A stretch of 64,000 nucleotides of DNA from Anaeromyces robustus (lineage: Eukaryota; Neocallimastigomycota; Neocallimastigomycetes; Neocallimastigales; Neocallimastigaceae), in the NCBI GenBank assembly GCA_002104895.1, contig MCFG01000051.1, forward strand, positions 12,501 to 76,500, read 5' to 3'. Below the pieces are notes generated by a model. That model made no database searches. It saw only the letters and a list, made by a program, of their open reading frames with translations, and had not been told where the DNA came from. The translations under genes were made by a program, and so were the position numbers. This document shows, one piece after another, positions 1-21,050 of this stretch. Within the stretch, counting starts at the first letter, position 1; every line of letters begins with the position of its first letter.

Positions 1-179
1 ATTTAGAAATAAAATCATAAAACCTTTATTTTATTTTATTTTATTATATAACAATATAATGATACATCATAATAACTTTTTTTTATTTTTAATTTGTTCT
101 ATTATATAACGATATAATAATAAATTAAAATTAAAATATTTAATATTTAAATATTTAATAATGTAAATAATTGTTATAG

Positions 180-2407
180 TATGCTAATAAAGATAGAATT
201 TATGAAGAATTTGATGAAGTACTTACACAATACAATGGTTTAAATCCAAAATATGATAAACATGGTATATAACATTTATATCATTAAGATTTTAATGCTA
301 AATAATAATAATATTATTATTATTATTAATAGATTTATTTATTTAATATAATATTTTATATAATATTGATTATTAATTAATTTGCTTTTTTTTTTTTTTT
401 TTGTTATAAAATGATTTATTTGATAAAATTTACATTATTTTAATAATTAATATTTAATAATTAATATAAATAATACTTCAATAAAATGAATTATGTTAAT
501 AAAATGTATAATCAATAAATATATTTATTAATATATTAATTACAATATCATCTTTAATGAAAGTTTTCGGAGGATGCTTCTACAATTTATTAGGTATGAC
601 TGGTGTAATTCCTGTTACTTATAGAAATGTTACATATAATATACCCATTGGTGTTTGGGTTATGTTTGATTATCCAATAACACCACCAGAATTTATTGTT
701 ATGCCAACAGAAAATATGAAAATTGTTGTAGGAAAACATGTTACTTCTGAAGGAAAAATTACTCATCCTTATTTAGATACCTTTTCTTCAAAACCACAGG
801 TTCAAAGAAAATATTTTTTTATTTATATATATTAATTTTAATTTTAATACTTTATTATTATGACAAATATAATAATATTATTTAAAACTTATTAATATTT
901 TTTTATAATTATAATATTTATTTTTTAAATAATTATATTATTTTTATATCTATATACAATTTATAATATAAATAAAATATATAAAATTATTTTATGTTTT
1001 TATATTTATATTTATAATTAATGCTTTTAATAAAACAAACAATTAAAAATTTTTGACGAAATACAAATGATATAACTTAATAATAAAATGAAATAAATAA
1101 TATATAATTATATAACAATAGAATTCAATGTTAGAATTTATATCAATTTTGAGAAAAATATTTTCAACTGAAACTCCAGTAGTTGAAGTTAAACATAATA
1201 GGCAGCCATCAACAGGTTATAGCATGCCACAACCTGTTTCTATGCCAATGCCAAGACCAAATAATTACATGTATAATAATAACAATAATAACAATAATAA
1301 TAATCGTACTTCAGTTTATATGCCTTATAATAATTATCCATATCAATCAACTGTTACTCAACCGCCAAGTATGTCTTATTCTGTTAGTAGTGCTTCAAGT
1401 TCTAACAATAGTTTAAGTGTAAATTCTTTACCAAGACCTAGTAATGCAAATTCAATAAATATGGGATCATTATCTAGACCTAATAAAAGTAATATTTTAA
1501 TTGAAGTTCGTGAAAAAGTCAATAAAGATATAGATGTTCTTAATAAGGAACTAAAAGAAAAAATTGATATTTTACTTGATGATAATAAAAAACTTTTGGA
1601 AAATGAAAAGACAATTAATAATTCAATGCATGCATTTGAAGAAGAAATGGTAAATAGAAAAAAGTTCATTATTATTATAATAATATTAAAAATTTTGAAA
1701 AATCAATATATATATATATATAACAATATATTCATCTATTTATTATTTTTCTTTTTTATAAAAATCTGTAAATTTTTGATATAGTTAAAAATTAAAAACA
1801 ATATAACATTATTTCAAAATAAAAATCGAGAAATTACAGAAAAAATTGAACAATTAAAGAATCAAGAAGAAATCAACCCAGATATAATATTAAAATTAAC
1901 TCCATTGATGAATCAGTATGCTACTAATTTAATCATTTTTTTTTTTTTTTTTTTTTTTTTTTTGAATAATTCTCTATAATATAATATAATATAATATAAT
2001 ATTAATATATATTTTATAAATAATTATTAATAATTATTATAATATTTTTTTTTCATAAAAATGTTTTAACTTTATTTAAAATATAAAGACTAGTAGAAGT
2101 AGTGGCTGATGAATCTGTTATTGAAGATATGATTTATTATCTTGGAAAGGCTTTAACTTCTGAACAAATTGATTTGACATTTTATTTAAAGGTAACTAGA
2201 TAAATATTAATGTAAAAATATTTACATGTTTAATCTAATGCTTTAAGAAAGAATTTAGTATTAACATTTTATTTTGTTTATTATTTATCATTATTTTTTG
2301 TTTGATATTTATTTTAATTATAAAAGCATATTCGTGCTTTGTCAAGAGAACAATTTTTAAAGAAAGTATTGATCAAAAAGATAAGAGTTCAAGCACAACT
2401 TATGTAG
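180..2407 (+). CDS. VPS23: ESCRT-I subunit Vps23/TSG101 (5' end outside window)
   Basis: Ubiquitin-binding ESCRT-I subunit that sorts ubiquitinated cargo into multivesicular bodies at endosomes. Six visible exons join in frame: 180-264, 564-799, 1122-1649, 1785-1915, 2089-2191, 2327-2407 (388 codons including stop). An acceptor AG lies just before 180, so at least one upstream exon is missing. Exons 1-3 give a UEV domain (key stretches TGVIPVTYRNVTYNIPIGVW, ITPPEFIVMP, GKHVTSEGKITHPYL, matching TSG101). A linker rich in Pro, Asn and Ser with a poly-Asn run follows, then a coiled coil (exons 3-4), then the C-terminal steadiness box with IEDMIYYLGKAL and HIRALSREQFLKKVLIKKIR. UEV proteins lack the E2 catalytic Cys, and none is seen here. 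Visible length is close to human TSG101 (390 aa), so little is missing. The second intron has an unusual gttcaa donor. Confidence 0.93.
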
Positions 2408-2751
2408 AAATATATATTCCTATAAGAAAATATAATAAATGCATTATCTAAAACTAGAAATATTGAAATTTTTATTATTTTTTTTTTTTCATTATTTCGA
2501 TATCTAATTTTTTTTTCTAATTTTAATTTTGAAAAAAAAGAAAAAAAAAAAAAGAATAATTATATAAATATAAATATTTATAAAAATATTAAAGAATAAA
2601 ATTAAAAGACCAAAAAAAAAAAATATTAACAAAAAATAAATATTATATATTTTAATTTTTTATTTTTTAATGTAAAATAATTTTGGTTTAAGAAAGAAGG
2701 AAAAGAAATAAAAATGAAATAATAAGTATTTTTAAAAAATATACAATTATT

Positions 2752-2784
<33 letters not shown>

Positions 2785-2972
2785 ATATTTAAATTATTAT
2801 TTTTTTTTTTTTTTTTAATTTTTTTCTTTTCTTATTTAAAAGTAATTTTGCATATCAAAAAGAAATAATAATATTAAATATTAATAATAATTAATGTTAA
2901 ATAATGAAAATAATAATATAAAACTAAAATATTTAACATATATTAAATAAAGATGCATAAAATAAAATAAAA

Positions 2973-3029
<57 letters not shown>

Positions 3030-3062
3030 ATACATAAATAAATAAATAAATAAATAAGTAAG

Positions 3063-3093
<31 letters not shown>

Positions 3094-3488
3094 GTAAATA
3101 AATAAATGAAAGAAAAGAAAATAATTCCTAATACAATAATAAAAATAACAGAAATAAGAAAATAAAAAAATAAAAAAACTAAACAATAAATACCCTTTTT
3201 TCAATATACAATATAATCAAAGTAAAAAAATAACAATAAAAATTAAAAAACAAATAATAAAGAAAAAACTAAAGAAATCAATTAAAATATATTAAATTTA
3301 AATATAATTGTTTTAATATTTGAAATTTTAAAAAAAAAATTAAAAATATTCAAAATCTTCAAGAAAATTACTAAAAGTATAGTAAAAATAGTTTGTAATA
3401 TAAGAAAGGAAAATATTATATATATTACAATATATTATAATATATAGATATATATATTTTAATTTATTTGATTGGTCAATTTTATATA

Positions 3489-3519
<31 letters not shown>

Positions 3520-4178
3520 GAAATTTAAAAAAATTTAATTAATCAATATCATAATAAAAAATATATAATTTAAGAAAATTATTTAAGAACAAATATATAT
3601 TTTTTTGAAATTAATAAATTAAATGTTATTTTAAAATTAAATGATTGTTATTCATTATCTTATATCTTTATTTTATTTTATCTTTTTTATTTTAATTTTA
3701 TTTATATTATTTCGTTAATTGTTAATATTTCAATTTTCGTTTTTATATAGTGGAGTGTTTTTTAAATGAAAATTGCAAAATATTTCAATTAATTGTAGTA
3801 TTATATAATAAAATTATAGAAATTTTATTAGATTTTTATAAAAAAAAAATTATTAATTTTAATAGAAAGACATTTGTGAAATATTTTTTCCTTTCTTTTT
3901 TATTAGAAGTATTTATTTATTTATTTATTTAATTATTTATTACATTTATTATTTTTTACTTTACCAACAAAATATATAAGTAAGTGATAATATAATATTT
4001 ATTATAAAAATAATATTAAACTTTAAAAATTTTATTATTATATATTTTCATTTATTTTATTATTTTATTTTATTTTATTTTATTATTTCTTTAAAAAATA
4101 TATTTTTAATAAAATAAATACAATATAATAAAATATAGTAATGTTGTTATGATATATATATAATTTGATGAATTAGAA
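2408..4178. other. Intergenic region between VPS23 and UTP20
   Basis: No gene supported. It holds A/T homopolymers, including about 30 A at 2753-2782, a (TAAA)n tract at about 2977-3107 and a T run near 3490-3519. Short ORFs, such as one at 3750-3932, are Phe/Ile/Lys-rich, match no family and have no partner exons. Confidence 0.7.
2977..3107. repeat. (TAAA)n tetranucleotide microsatellite
   Basis: Some 30 near-perfect TAAA units with occasional TACA or TAAG variants. ORFs across it on the minus strand, repeating Tyr-Leu-Phe-Ile, are artefacts of the repeat. Confidence 0.95.
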
Positions 4179-7113
4179 ATGAGTAAAGAACTTAATACCA
4201 AAGGAGGAGCAAATCGCTTCAAAGTAATTAATTATTTATTCATTATATATATTAATTAAATATAATTATAGTCAATTTTTAATTAATTTTTTATTTGCTA
4301 ATATATCCATAATAATATAATAGTATCAATCATTTAATGAAAGAATTGGCTCAATAAAAATTAATGTTACCAAAAGAGTATATAAATTTAATAATGAAAT
4401 ACCGGAAGATGCTGAAACATTCTTTCAAGAATCATTAATACAATGGAGAGAACTTAATTGTACTAAAGATTTTTCGAATTTTGTATATGAAGTTCAACAA
4501 TATACAAAATCACTTCCAATGATTCTTTTTCATAAAGATAAAATTGCAAATATTCTTATAAAACATATTTTAATTAAAGATACCCAAGCTTATGAACCAC
4601 TTTTAAGGTTAATATTAAATAGTAAAAATAATAATATATTGGTTAATATTTTTTTTTATTTAGACATTATAATATATTATTAAGTATTAATATTTTTTTA
4701 TCATATGTAAATCATTATATACCTAAATTTGTTTCTCAATTTTAGCTTAGTAATTTCATTTACAAGAGATTTACAAGAAGAAATTTATGAATATTTTCCA
4801 AAGTTCTATGAAGCTATGACTTCATTACTTTCTCGTACTTCTGAACCAAAGATTTTTGAAGTAATATAAAATCATTTACTAAATAATATAATTAAAATAT
4901 ATATATATTGTATATAAAAATTAATTATTTTTTAATTTCATAAATATTTAATGTAAATTTTTAATATTCAGTGCGTTTTCAACACTATTGCATACTTATT
5001 TAAATATTTATTAAAACAATTAGTCGTTGATGTTGATAAAACATTCTTGTAAGTTGTTATATATATATACTTTTACATTAGAATAATAAAATATATTTTA
5101 AATTTTACAATTAATAATTTTAAATTATAAATATATGAAATAATAATTAAATAGTATGATGAGATCTTTATTTGAAAATAATAAAGACTATATTAGAAGA
5201 TTTGCTTGTGAATCATTTTCTTTTTTACTAAGAAGAATTAAAGGTGAAAAATTAAGAAATATTTTAACTATCATTTTAGAATCAGTTAATGATTGTCAGA
5301 GTAAAGTTGTTGAAAATTATATATCTGGTATTGGTTTACTTCTTAGTGAAACTATTAAAGTAAATAAATATTAATAAAGTCATTTTATTATAATATTTAT
5401 ACATATATATATTAAAATAATATTAATGAATTATATTTTATATATATTAATATACAATATATATTTATAATTATTAATATAAAATATATTTAGCATGTAA
5501 ATAATCAATTATATTCTCGTTCTAAGGAATATTTAGAAATAATATTTGATATTTTGAAGAAGAATACAAAATCTGATGATAAATTAGGTAAGTGTATATA
5601 ACAATGTCATATATATATATTATTTATATAATGCTTTTTAATTTTATTATTTAAATTTTATTATTAAATAATATTTTTTTTTATAATATTATACATATCA
5701 TTCGTTTAATAATTTTAATAAAGATGATCCATTATTTAAATCAATAAAAGTATTTATTAATGATACATGTGCATATGTTAATTCTAACACTAGCGGTATT
5801 ATTTATGATGTATTGAACAATTATTTAATTAAGTATTCTGAGGATTATAATGATAAATCTAAAGGAAATGTTTTGTTGAATCATATTAATTTATCTAAAT
5901 TAATGATTATTTATAAAATTGCTATTGAGACTAGAAAAGGACATTCTATTCATGGTAATTGAATATATCTACATTTAATATTTTTTATTATGATATATAT
6001 ACATTTATTTTTTTTTTTTATTATGATATATATACATTTAGTTTTTTTTATTGTGATATATATTATATATACATAATTAAATATTAATGAAAAAATCGAA
6101 TAAAAAAATAATTAATTAATTATTTTTTTTATTTTTTTTTTTTAATATATATATTTATTAATTATTTTCATTGGTTATTAATCGTAATAATTATCATAAA
6201 AAGATCGTAAAACAATATTCAAGTCAATTGATTCCGTATCAAAGGTTGTATTTAATCCAATCTATTTACCAGAATCAAAAATTGTTGTAAAAGAATTATT
6301 AAATATGTTAAGACCATTAGTATTATTTTCATCACCAACTATCACACTATCTTATGGAAAAAATGTGTTTGATCAAATTTTTAAATGCAATCATTATAAT
6401 GATGTTTTGATTTTTACAAATGAAATTAGAAAAAAGAATAATGCTATTTATTGCCAAATTATATTACCATTTATTATAAAATATATTTCCACTAATTGGA
6501 ATTCTAATTCAGATTTATTCTTATTTTATCTTTTTGAAATGTTTACTGATTTTGCTAAGGATGGTTACCCACCGGAAATATCTTCACAATTAGTTTATGA
6601 TGGATTCTTACATTTTATTGAAAAGAAAAATATTAAAAATGATACTTGGAAAGACCGTCTAGTAAAGTATATTCAATTTATTAATATCAATAATGATAGT
6701 ATTAATAAAATTTCAGATTTAGTATATGAAGAATTAACTGAAGAATCTAAAAATCACATGAAAGAATTAGCTGCTATTGTATGTTTAAGACATATTGAAA
6801 TTCCATATCAAAGTTTAAAGGATGATCTTTATAAAGCATTAAAACAATATATTGAAATAAGTAAAAAATTGTTTAAAGAAATAAAAGATGAAAAAACTCT
6901 TGATGCTACTAGAGTTATTAATACAAATATTGGTCAATTGATTTATACATTTGCTGAAATTAGTAGACATGCCAATCATTTTGAAAGTTTAAAGGAATTA
7001 TGGGATACTATAATTGATGATGTTTTATTAAAATATCCAGATGATGTTAATATTTTAATTGGTGTTTCAAATTATTTCTCAGTATTAAAAAATAGGTAAA
7101 TTTATTAATAACA

Positions 7114-7162
<49 letters not shown>

Positions 7163-10100
7163 TCAATCATTAAAAGGATTAAAAATTAATTTTATTTTAT
7201 ATAATTATATTTAATATTCATTATTAAAGTATGCAATACAATGAATTGTTTGATAAAGAAACATTAAATAAAATTTATTCTAAATTAAAGGATAATATTA
7301 GTTCATTCAATCATTTTGTTCGTAAATATTCATTAAATGTTTTAGCTAATTTTGAGATTGAGTTAGGAAAAGGTGATGATAAAAAAGCAGAAATGCTATT
7401 TGATATATGTAAAAATATTGAAGAAATGCCAAATGCTGTGAATACTTATCAGGAAAAAATGATTCTTTTAAGACGTGTTAATACTTTACAAGTTACAGGT
7501 AATATTTCTAAGAATTATTGTGAAGTATTACCAAGATTATGCTTAGGTCTCTTAACAAATAATTTCAGTGTTTTATGGACTGAAACTATGAAAATTTTAT
7601 CAGGAATATCTTCTTTAGAATTGAATTACTTCTGGGATGTTTTTAAGCCAGAATTATTAAATTTCAAAGATAAAGTTATTAAATATACCAGTGATATTTT
7701 CCAAAGAGCAAGAGAATATATAGGTAGTATTGAATCTACAGATGATCTTCAAGAACTTTACTTTAATAAATTCTTAACTTATTTAGCTCCAGAAATTCCA
7801 ACTGTTGATTATTGGAATTATGAAAATCTTTTATGGAAAACATTAGATTTTATACCACATGTTGCTGAAAGATTTTCAAGACTAATTGTACCAAAATTCT
7901 TTGAATTTTGTCAAAAAGAATATAAAATTAATGATTTATTTGATGATGAAGAAGAAAAGGAAAAAGATAATAAAATCGCTTTTAATAAAACACCAAAATA
8001 TAACTATAATAAAATGCTTCAATTCTTATCACTCTTTTCAAAATTTAAAAATGTTAAGAGTTTATATAAAACAAAAGTTCTATATGATATCTATAAACAT
8101 CTTTTAACTAAAGGTGATGAAAAAATTCAGCATGCTTGTATAAAATGTTTAGTAACTTATCAAGAACCTGGTATTGTAGAATATAATGAAAAATTAATTG
8201 CTCTTACTGAAGATAATAAATTCCGTGATGAACTTTCTACATTAAATATTGAAGATTTAAGAAATCAAATTGAAATTGAGCATCAAAAACCTTTAATGGA
8301 AGTTATTATTTGTTTGTTATATGGTAAAGTTATTAGTAAAAAGGGAAGAAACTCATCTCGTTCAGGAGCAAAAGCAAGACGTACTGCTATATTTGCATGG
8401 TTAGCAGGTTGTGAAACTCAAGATATTCAGTATATGATGAATTTAATGTTAAGACCATTTGTTGATATTAAGTCTTCTCAAATTATTATTGATGATAAAG
8501 ATAATGATGCCATGGATGTTGATAGTGAAGAAAAAGATAATAAGGATAAAGAAAAAGATGATTATTATGATAACATAGAAGTTCCAGTAAAACAACGACT
8601 TGGTTTATTAAGTGTGTTAGAAGATTTTATTAAACAATTAAAGATAAGATTAGAACCTGTTGCTGATCAAATTGTTGATGTTGTATTAAAATTAACTTAT
8701 AATGCTGAGCATTTAATAATAACCAATAGTGATGAAGAAATTCATACCATTATTGGTGATAGTCAGGATGAAAATTTAACTGTTAGTAAATTAAGAGATG
8801 TTCGTCAACAGGGTTTACGTCGTTTATGTCAATTATTTAGTATCAATTTAAAATTCGATTTTTCTTCATATATGCCTGAATTCTTTAAAAGAATCATTAG
8901 TCCAAGAGTACCTAAATTTAGTATTGAAAATACTCAAGCTATTACTGTTGTAATGGAAATTATTCGTGCATGGGCACATAATAAAGATTATGTTTCATAT
9001 TTAGTTGATTACGATTCTGAATTATTACCAGGATTATTATCTTGTCTTTCAGCAAAAAAAGTACATAATTCTGTTGTTTCCTTAATAATTGGTGTTTTAG
9101 AAGATATTTTACATCTTTTAGATGTCCCAGAAGAATTAGCTAGGGAAAGAGTAAGAGCTAAATCTTCTGTTCCAGAAACTGCCAAAGAAGCTCAAGCAAA
9201 TGTTGATCTTATTAAATCTGAATTAGTTAATAATAAAGCAATTGCTCGAAAAGTATTACAACCTTCTCTTAGTAAGGTTTTATCTGAATTTGAATATCTT
9301 CTCACTGATAGTGGTAATATTAATTTCCAACTTCAAAGTTCTATTGCTCTTTGGAGAAGAATTGTTAATGTACTCTCTAATATTTCCATCTTTGTTACCA
9401 ATGGTGAACATGCTGATAAACTTATTGAATTACTTTTACCTTCTTTAAATAAGTCTGTAAAGATTGTTCCAGAAAGAACAAAGGAAGATATTTTAAATAT
9501 TACTTATAATTTCCTTCCATTAATGAGTAGTTCTAAAAAAACAGAAATTGAAGTTAATGGAATTATTTTCCATGAACATATTCATTATCGTTATTGGTCT
9601 AGATTATTTATGATTTTAGAAAGTAGAAAATGTAGAGCTCTTCTTTGTAAGATATTTAATAAATTAGCTGAAATGTATGACTATTTAAAAATAGTTTCAC
9701 CACTTTTAGATGATTTGAATGCCTTTTCTGAAAAATTGATTGATGAACCAGATTATGATCGTCGTTTTGATGCATATTCCAAAATTAATCAAGATTATTA
9801 TAAAGAATTTACATCACAACAATGGTTACCTGTTCTTTATAATTTTATATTTTATTTGCAAACTACTAACGAATTTGCAGTTCGTACAAATTCTACTTAT
9901 GGTTTAACTCGTTTAATTGAACGTGCTGAAGAAGAAAGAAAGAAATACGAAGAAAAGAAAAATGAAAAGAAATCAAAAACTAAAAAATCTATTAGAGCTG
10001 AAGACAAAGAAATTGAATATGAACAACTTCAAAATCTTGTTTTCTATACTTGTTTACCGGCTGTTAAACGTGGTATTAAATCTTATAAAGAAGAAGCACG

Positions 10101-13100
10101 TCATGAATTTGTTACAATTCTTGGATTAATGGTTGAAAAGAATAAAGATCATGATTTATTAAAAGATATGGTTCCATTATTAGCTAATAATGATGAAGAA
10201 GCTAATTTCTTTAACAATATTTATCATATGCAAATTCATCGTCGTATAAGGGCATTAAAACGTTTAACAGATGAATTAAGTACTGGTGGAATTAATCCAC
10301 GTAATATTTCTAATATTTTTGTTCCTATTGTAAACCATTTCATTTATGAATCTGATAGAATTTCTGAACATAATTTAATTAATGAATCTATTAATACTAT
10401 TGGTGTTGCTTCTGGATATTTAACCTGGGGACAATATTATACATTAGTAAAGAATACTTTAATTAATATTAAGAAGAAACCTCAATTAGAAAAAGTATTG
10501 ATTAGAGTTATTTTAATTGTTTTAGATAATTTCCATTATGATATGAAAACTATGGATAGTATGGAAATAGAAGAAGAAAAAGAAGAAGAGATGAAAGAAG
10601 AAGAAGGTGTTGAAGAAGTAGACGAAGAAATTGAATTAATTGAAGAAGAAGAAGAAGAAGAAGAAAAAGAAGAAGAAAATAAGGTGGATGAAAGTGAAAA
10701 TGAAATTGAAAGTAAGAAAGAAATAGAAAAAATTGCTAAAGAACAAAAGAAAGCTGATGCTATGGATATAGATAAGGATGATGAAAAAGAGAAAACTAAA
10801 GCTCAAGTTCCTAAATTCAATAAAATTCATGATACTGTAGTCAATCGTTTAATACCAGAACTTTATAATTATTTAACTCAAAAAGATGAACTTAATGTTA
10901 TTGTTAGAACTCCAGTAGCTTTGGCTATTGTAAAATTATTAAAGAATTTACCAACTGAATCTATGAATGAACAACTTCCAAAACTTCTTTTAAATCTTTG
11001 TCAAATTTTAAAAAGTAGACAACAAGAAGCTCGTGATAGTACTCGTGATACACTTGTAAAAATTGCAAATTTATTAGGCCCATCATATTTCTCATTTATT
11101 GTTACTGAACTTCAAACCACACTTTTAAGAGGTTATCAACTTCATGTTTTAGGTTATACAATTCATTCTTTACTTTATAGTTTAGTTCCTTCTTTAGAAC
11201 CAGGAGATATTGATGATTGTATGGAACCTTTAGTTGATATTTTGATTAATGATATTTTTGGTGAAGTTGGAGATGAGAGAGAAATTGAAGAATTAAGAGG
11301 AAAAATGCGTGAAATTAAAGGTACTAAAAGTTTTGATTCCTTTGAATTACTTTCTAAAGTTATTCGTTTAAGTATGATTACAGTAATGTTAAAACCATTA
11401 AAGGAATTAATGTTAGAAAGTGATAGTTTAAAAAAAATGAAAAATGTTGAAGAAATTTTAAGACGTATATCTGTTGGTTTAAACATTAATCCAAGTGTTG
11501 AAGCTAAAGAATTACTTTTATTCACTCATGGTTTAATAACAGAAACTCTTCCATTTGCTCAAGTAGAAAATAAGAAAAAGAAAGAATTAACTCAAGCGGA
11601 AAAGAATGCTATGGTTCAAATGAAACGTCCAACTAATATGCAAGAACCATTAAAGAATTTCAAAGCAAATGCTTATTTATTTGTTGAATTTGGTTTTTCA
11701 ATACTTTTATCTGGTATTAAAAAGGATCGCATTAGTCTTCAGAATCAAACCAACCTTGAAATGATTGATCCATTAATTGTTAGTTTTGGTGAGGCTCTTT
11801 ACTCTAAGCATAGTAAAATCTCAATTCTTTCCATGAAAATTCTTAATAGTTTAATTAAGACTAATATACCAAAACTTAAAGAAAGTTGGGAATTAATAGT
11901 AAAGCGTTTATTCCAAATTATTGGTAGAAGTCGTGTAACCTACAATGAATTAATTCAAAATTGTTTTAAACTTCTCATTTCTATTATACGTGATTGTGAT
12001 GATGTAAAAATTACTAAATTCCAATTGATTACATTAATTAAAATTATTAAAATGGATTTAGAAGAACAAGAAAATCAATCAACAACTCTTTCAATGATTA
12101 AAGCTATATTAGCAAGAAAATATGTTGTTGAAGAAATTTATGATTTGATGAATATTGTTAGTAATTTAATTGTTACTAGTCAAAGCACAGTTATGCGTGA
12201 ACAATGTCGTCAAATTTATATTACTTTCTTATTAGATTATCCTCAAAGTAAGAATCGTCTTCGTAATCAAATATCCTTCTTTGTTAATAATTTAAATTAT
12301 GTATATGAAAGTGGCCGTGTTTCTGTATTAGAAATGCTCAATTTAATTATTGCTAGATTTACAGATGATCTTATTGGTCAATTCTCAGAACTTTTCTTCC
12401 TTTCATTAGTTGTATGTATGATTAATGATGATTCAAATAAATGCAGAGAAATGTCTGGTATTTTAATTAAGCAATTAATAAAACGTATTCAACCATTGAA
12501 TAATCAAATGCCAAAAATATATAAACTTTTGGAAAAATGGACTTCACCAGAACAACCAAAGAATATTCAACAGGCAGCTATTCAAGCATATGGTTTAATT
12601 ATTGATGTATTAAACACTGAATTTAAATCACAATGTGATCCATTAATGACTATTCTATGTAAGAATATTATTAAGGAAGTTAATGATGATATCAATATTA
12701 ATACGATTGAATTTTCTGAGGATGAAGTTGAATATTGGGAATTAATTTATTATTCACTTAATACTTATAATAAACTAATAAATCATTTCCCTCAATATAT
12801 TTATTCTACTCATTTGGAAAATTTCTGGAATTCTATTCAACGTTTATTACTTCATCCACATATGTGGATAAGGATTTCTGCTAATAGACTTTTTGGTATC
12901 TTTTTCTCAAAAATTGATTTAGAAAAATATAAAGATTATATTTTAGGTTCTGATACTAATAAAAACACAAATAAAAAGAATTCTAATTTCAATAATATGA
13001 ATCAATATAAATATTTATCTGAAAAAATTGTATTATGGCGTCTTTCTCTTAACATGATTGAAGAATTAAATAGTGATGGTTTAACTGAAGATTTATCACA

Positions 13101-14016
13101 ACAAATTGTAAAGAATTTATTCTTTACTGGTCGTTGTCTTTTAATTATTAATGAAAGTGATATTAATGATGAAGTTGAAGTTAATGATGAAGACAATGAG
13201 GAAACAAATAATGATGATGATAATAATGTTAAGAATGTTAAGAATCCATTAATGAAAATATTTAGAAAATTAAGTTACTTAGCTCGTGTTAATAGTTCTA
13301 TGAAGAAGAGTGAATTAATGGTAAATTTTTTTGTAATATAAAATAAATAATTTTATATTATTAATCAATTTATATTTATATTTTCGTATTATATATATAT
13401 ATTATATTATATTTATTATATATTTTATATATGTTTTATTAATATAAATATATATAATAATATTTATATATTTTAATTTATTTTTTATTTTTTAATTTTT
13501 TTTTTTATATAGTGTATTTCCATATATCAATGGTTCGCTGCCATGGCATCTGTAATTGAAATGCCTGAATTAGCTAATTATCTTCCAGTTATGATTTCTT
13601 CTCTTTATCGTTCGGTTCAAGATTCTACTAATGTAGATAATGAAAAGGTAAAGACTTTAGCTCAAGAAGTTCTTGATTTATTACAAAAAAGAGCTGGCGT
13701 TAAAGCTTTCTTAGATGTTTATAATTCAGTTCATAAACATGTTCAAGAAGTTAGAAAAGAAAGACATACAAAGAAAGTTGTACAGGTAAATTAAAAGATA
13801 AATTTTATAATATATTATGATTAAATATGAATTATTAAATTATTAACTTATATTATTTATTTATTTTTAAAAAATAAGGCTATTATTGATCCTGAAGCTT
13901 CAGCTCGTAGAAAATTACAAAGGAATGAAATGAAAAAAGCTGGAAGAAAGAGAAAAGTTGAAGAAATTACATCCAAGAAACTTAAAACTAAATTATCTAT
14001 TAAAAGAAGAAAATAA
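4179..14016 (+). CDS. UTP20: U3 snoRNP / SSU processome protein Utp20
   Basis: Giant HEAT-repeat scaffold of the small-subunit processome, needed for 18S rRNA maturation in the nucleolus. Eleven exons join in frame: 4179-4223, 4324-4607, 4746-4860, 4972-5048, 5155-5359, 5494-5587, 5724-5954, 6204-7095, 7230-13320, 13513-13785, 13879-14016. They give 2814 aa, against 2785 in human UTP20. The N-terminus aligns with human (FNERIGSIKINV, then FFQESLIQWRELN). The DRIM-type region is in the long exon (RQQGLRRLCQLFSINLKFDF near residue 1170). Two acidic insertions, near residues 1069-1095 and 1753-1835, interrupt the helical repeats. The C-terminus is a basic nucleolar-type tail rich in Lys and Arg (AGRKRKVEEITSKKLKTKLS). 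The start ATG gives the family-like N-terminus with no better candidate upstream. Intron 8 (7096-7229) carries a (TTA)n tract. It converges on NRDE2. Confidence 0.96.
7113..7162. repeat. (TTA)n microsatellite in UTP20 intron 8
   Basis: About 16 uninterrupted TTA units inside a 134-nt intron; the splice sites at both ends are intact. Confidence 0.93.
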
Positions 14017-14577
14017 TTTTTTTCTTAAAAAAAAAAAAAAAATTTTTTTTTTTTTACATCTTTTCTATTTATTATATATTTTTATTACTGATAAAAAAAA
14101 TAATTTTGTAATTACTATAGATTAAATATGTGCCATTTTAAAATACAATAGATGTATTTATATATAAATAATATTATTCAAATTATTAAAATCATTAAAT
14201 TCTATTTTTTTCTATTATTAAAAACATTATAACACTCCACGAAAATACTATTTTTATCTTTAATCTCATCTTATCAATTTTTTCAAATATTTTATTACTA
14301 TTTTTTTTTTTTTTTAGAAGTTTAAATAATGATATTTAAGTTGTATTATTTATAAAAAAAATCAAAAACATTAATTAAAATAAACAATGAATTAAAAATT
14401 ATCAAAAACATTAATTAAAATAAACAATTAATTTATAAAAATTATTCTTAATTTATTTTATTAATTTTTATTAAATATTTAAAAATCTATTCTTCTTTCT
14501 AAATATTGTTTGTACAATTTATTATAGTTTTTGTTTGTTATATTTCATATAATTATACATTGTTTATATTTTAATAT
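14017..14577. other. Convergent 3' intergenic region, UTP20/NRDE2
   Basis: Holds the 3' ends of two converging transcripts and no gene. It contains A and T runs just after the UTP20 stop and one short direct duplication (listed separately). Confidence 0.7.
14361..14428. repeat. 28-bp direct repeat with 40-bp period
   Basis: The 28 bases at 14361-14388 (beginning atcaaaaacattaatt) recur exactly at 14401-14428. It looks like a small tandem duplication in the 3' intergenic spacer. Confidence 0.9.
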
Positions 14578-20560
<5,983 letters not shown>

Positions 20561-21019
20561 AGATTTTATATATATATATATATATTTTATTATGAATTTT
20601 TTTTTTATACAATTTTCTATGATATTTTATAGAATTTTAATAATTATTTAATGATATTTAAAAAAGAATAAATTAATAAAAATTAATATAAATTTTTGTT
20701 GTATTATAATACTTTTAATTAATGTATTTATTAATAATTATATCAATTACTGAAAAAAAAAAAATTATGTAGATAATATTTAATATTAATTTTTTATGTA
20801 ATATTTATATAAAGTTAACTTTCAAAAAAAAAAAATTTTTTTTTTATCTTGTTTTTCTATTATTTATTTATTTAGTTTTTAATTATTTAATTACTATAAT
20901 AGTATTATTATTTGTTTAAATTGTTTTTTAAACATAATTACTAATCTTAGATATATACTTTTATAACATAAAAATTTTTAAAAACATTTTTGAATATAAT
21001 TTCAGTATTTTATCTATTT

Positions 21020-21050
<31 letters not shown>

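Noticed and set aside
3750-3932. 60-codon ORF beginning MECFLNENCKIF
   Set aside because: No family resemblance, T/A-rich tail, no splice partners; consistent with chance in long A/T spacer.
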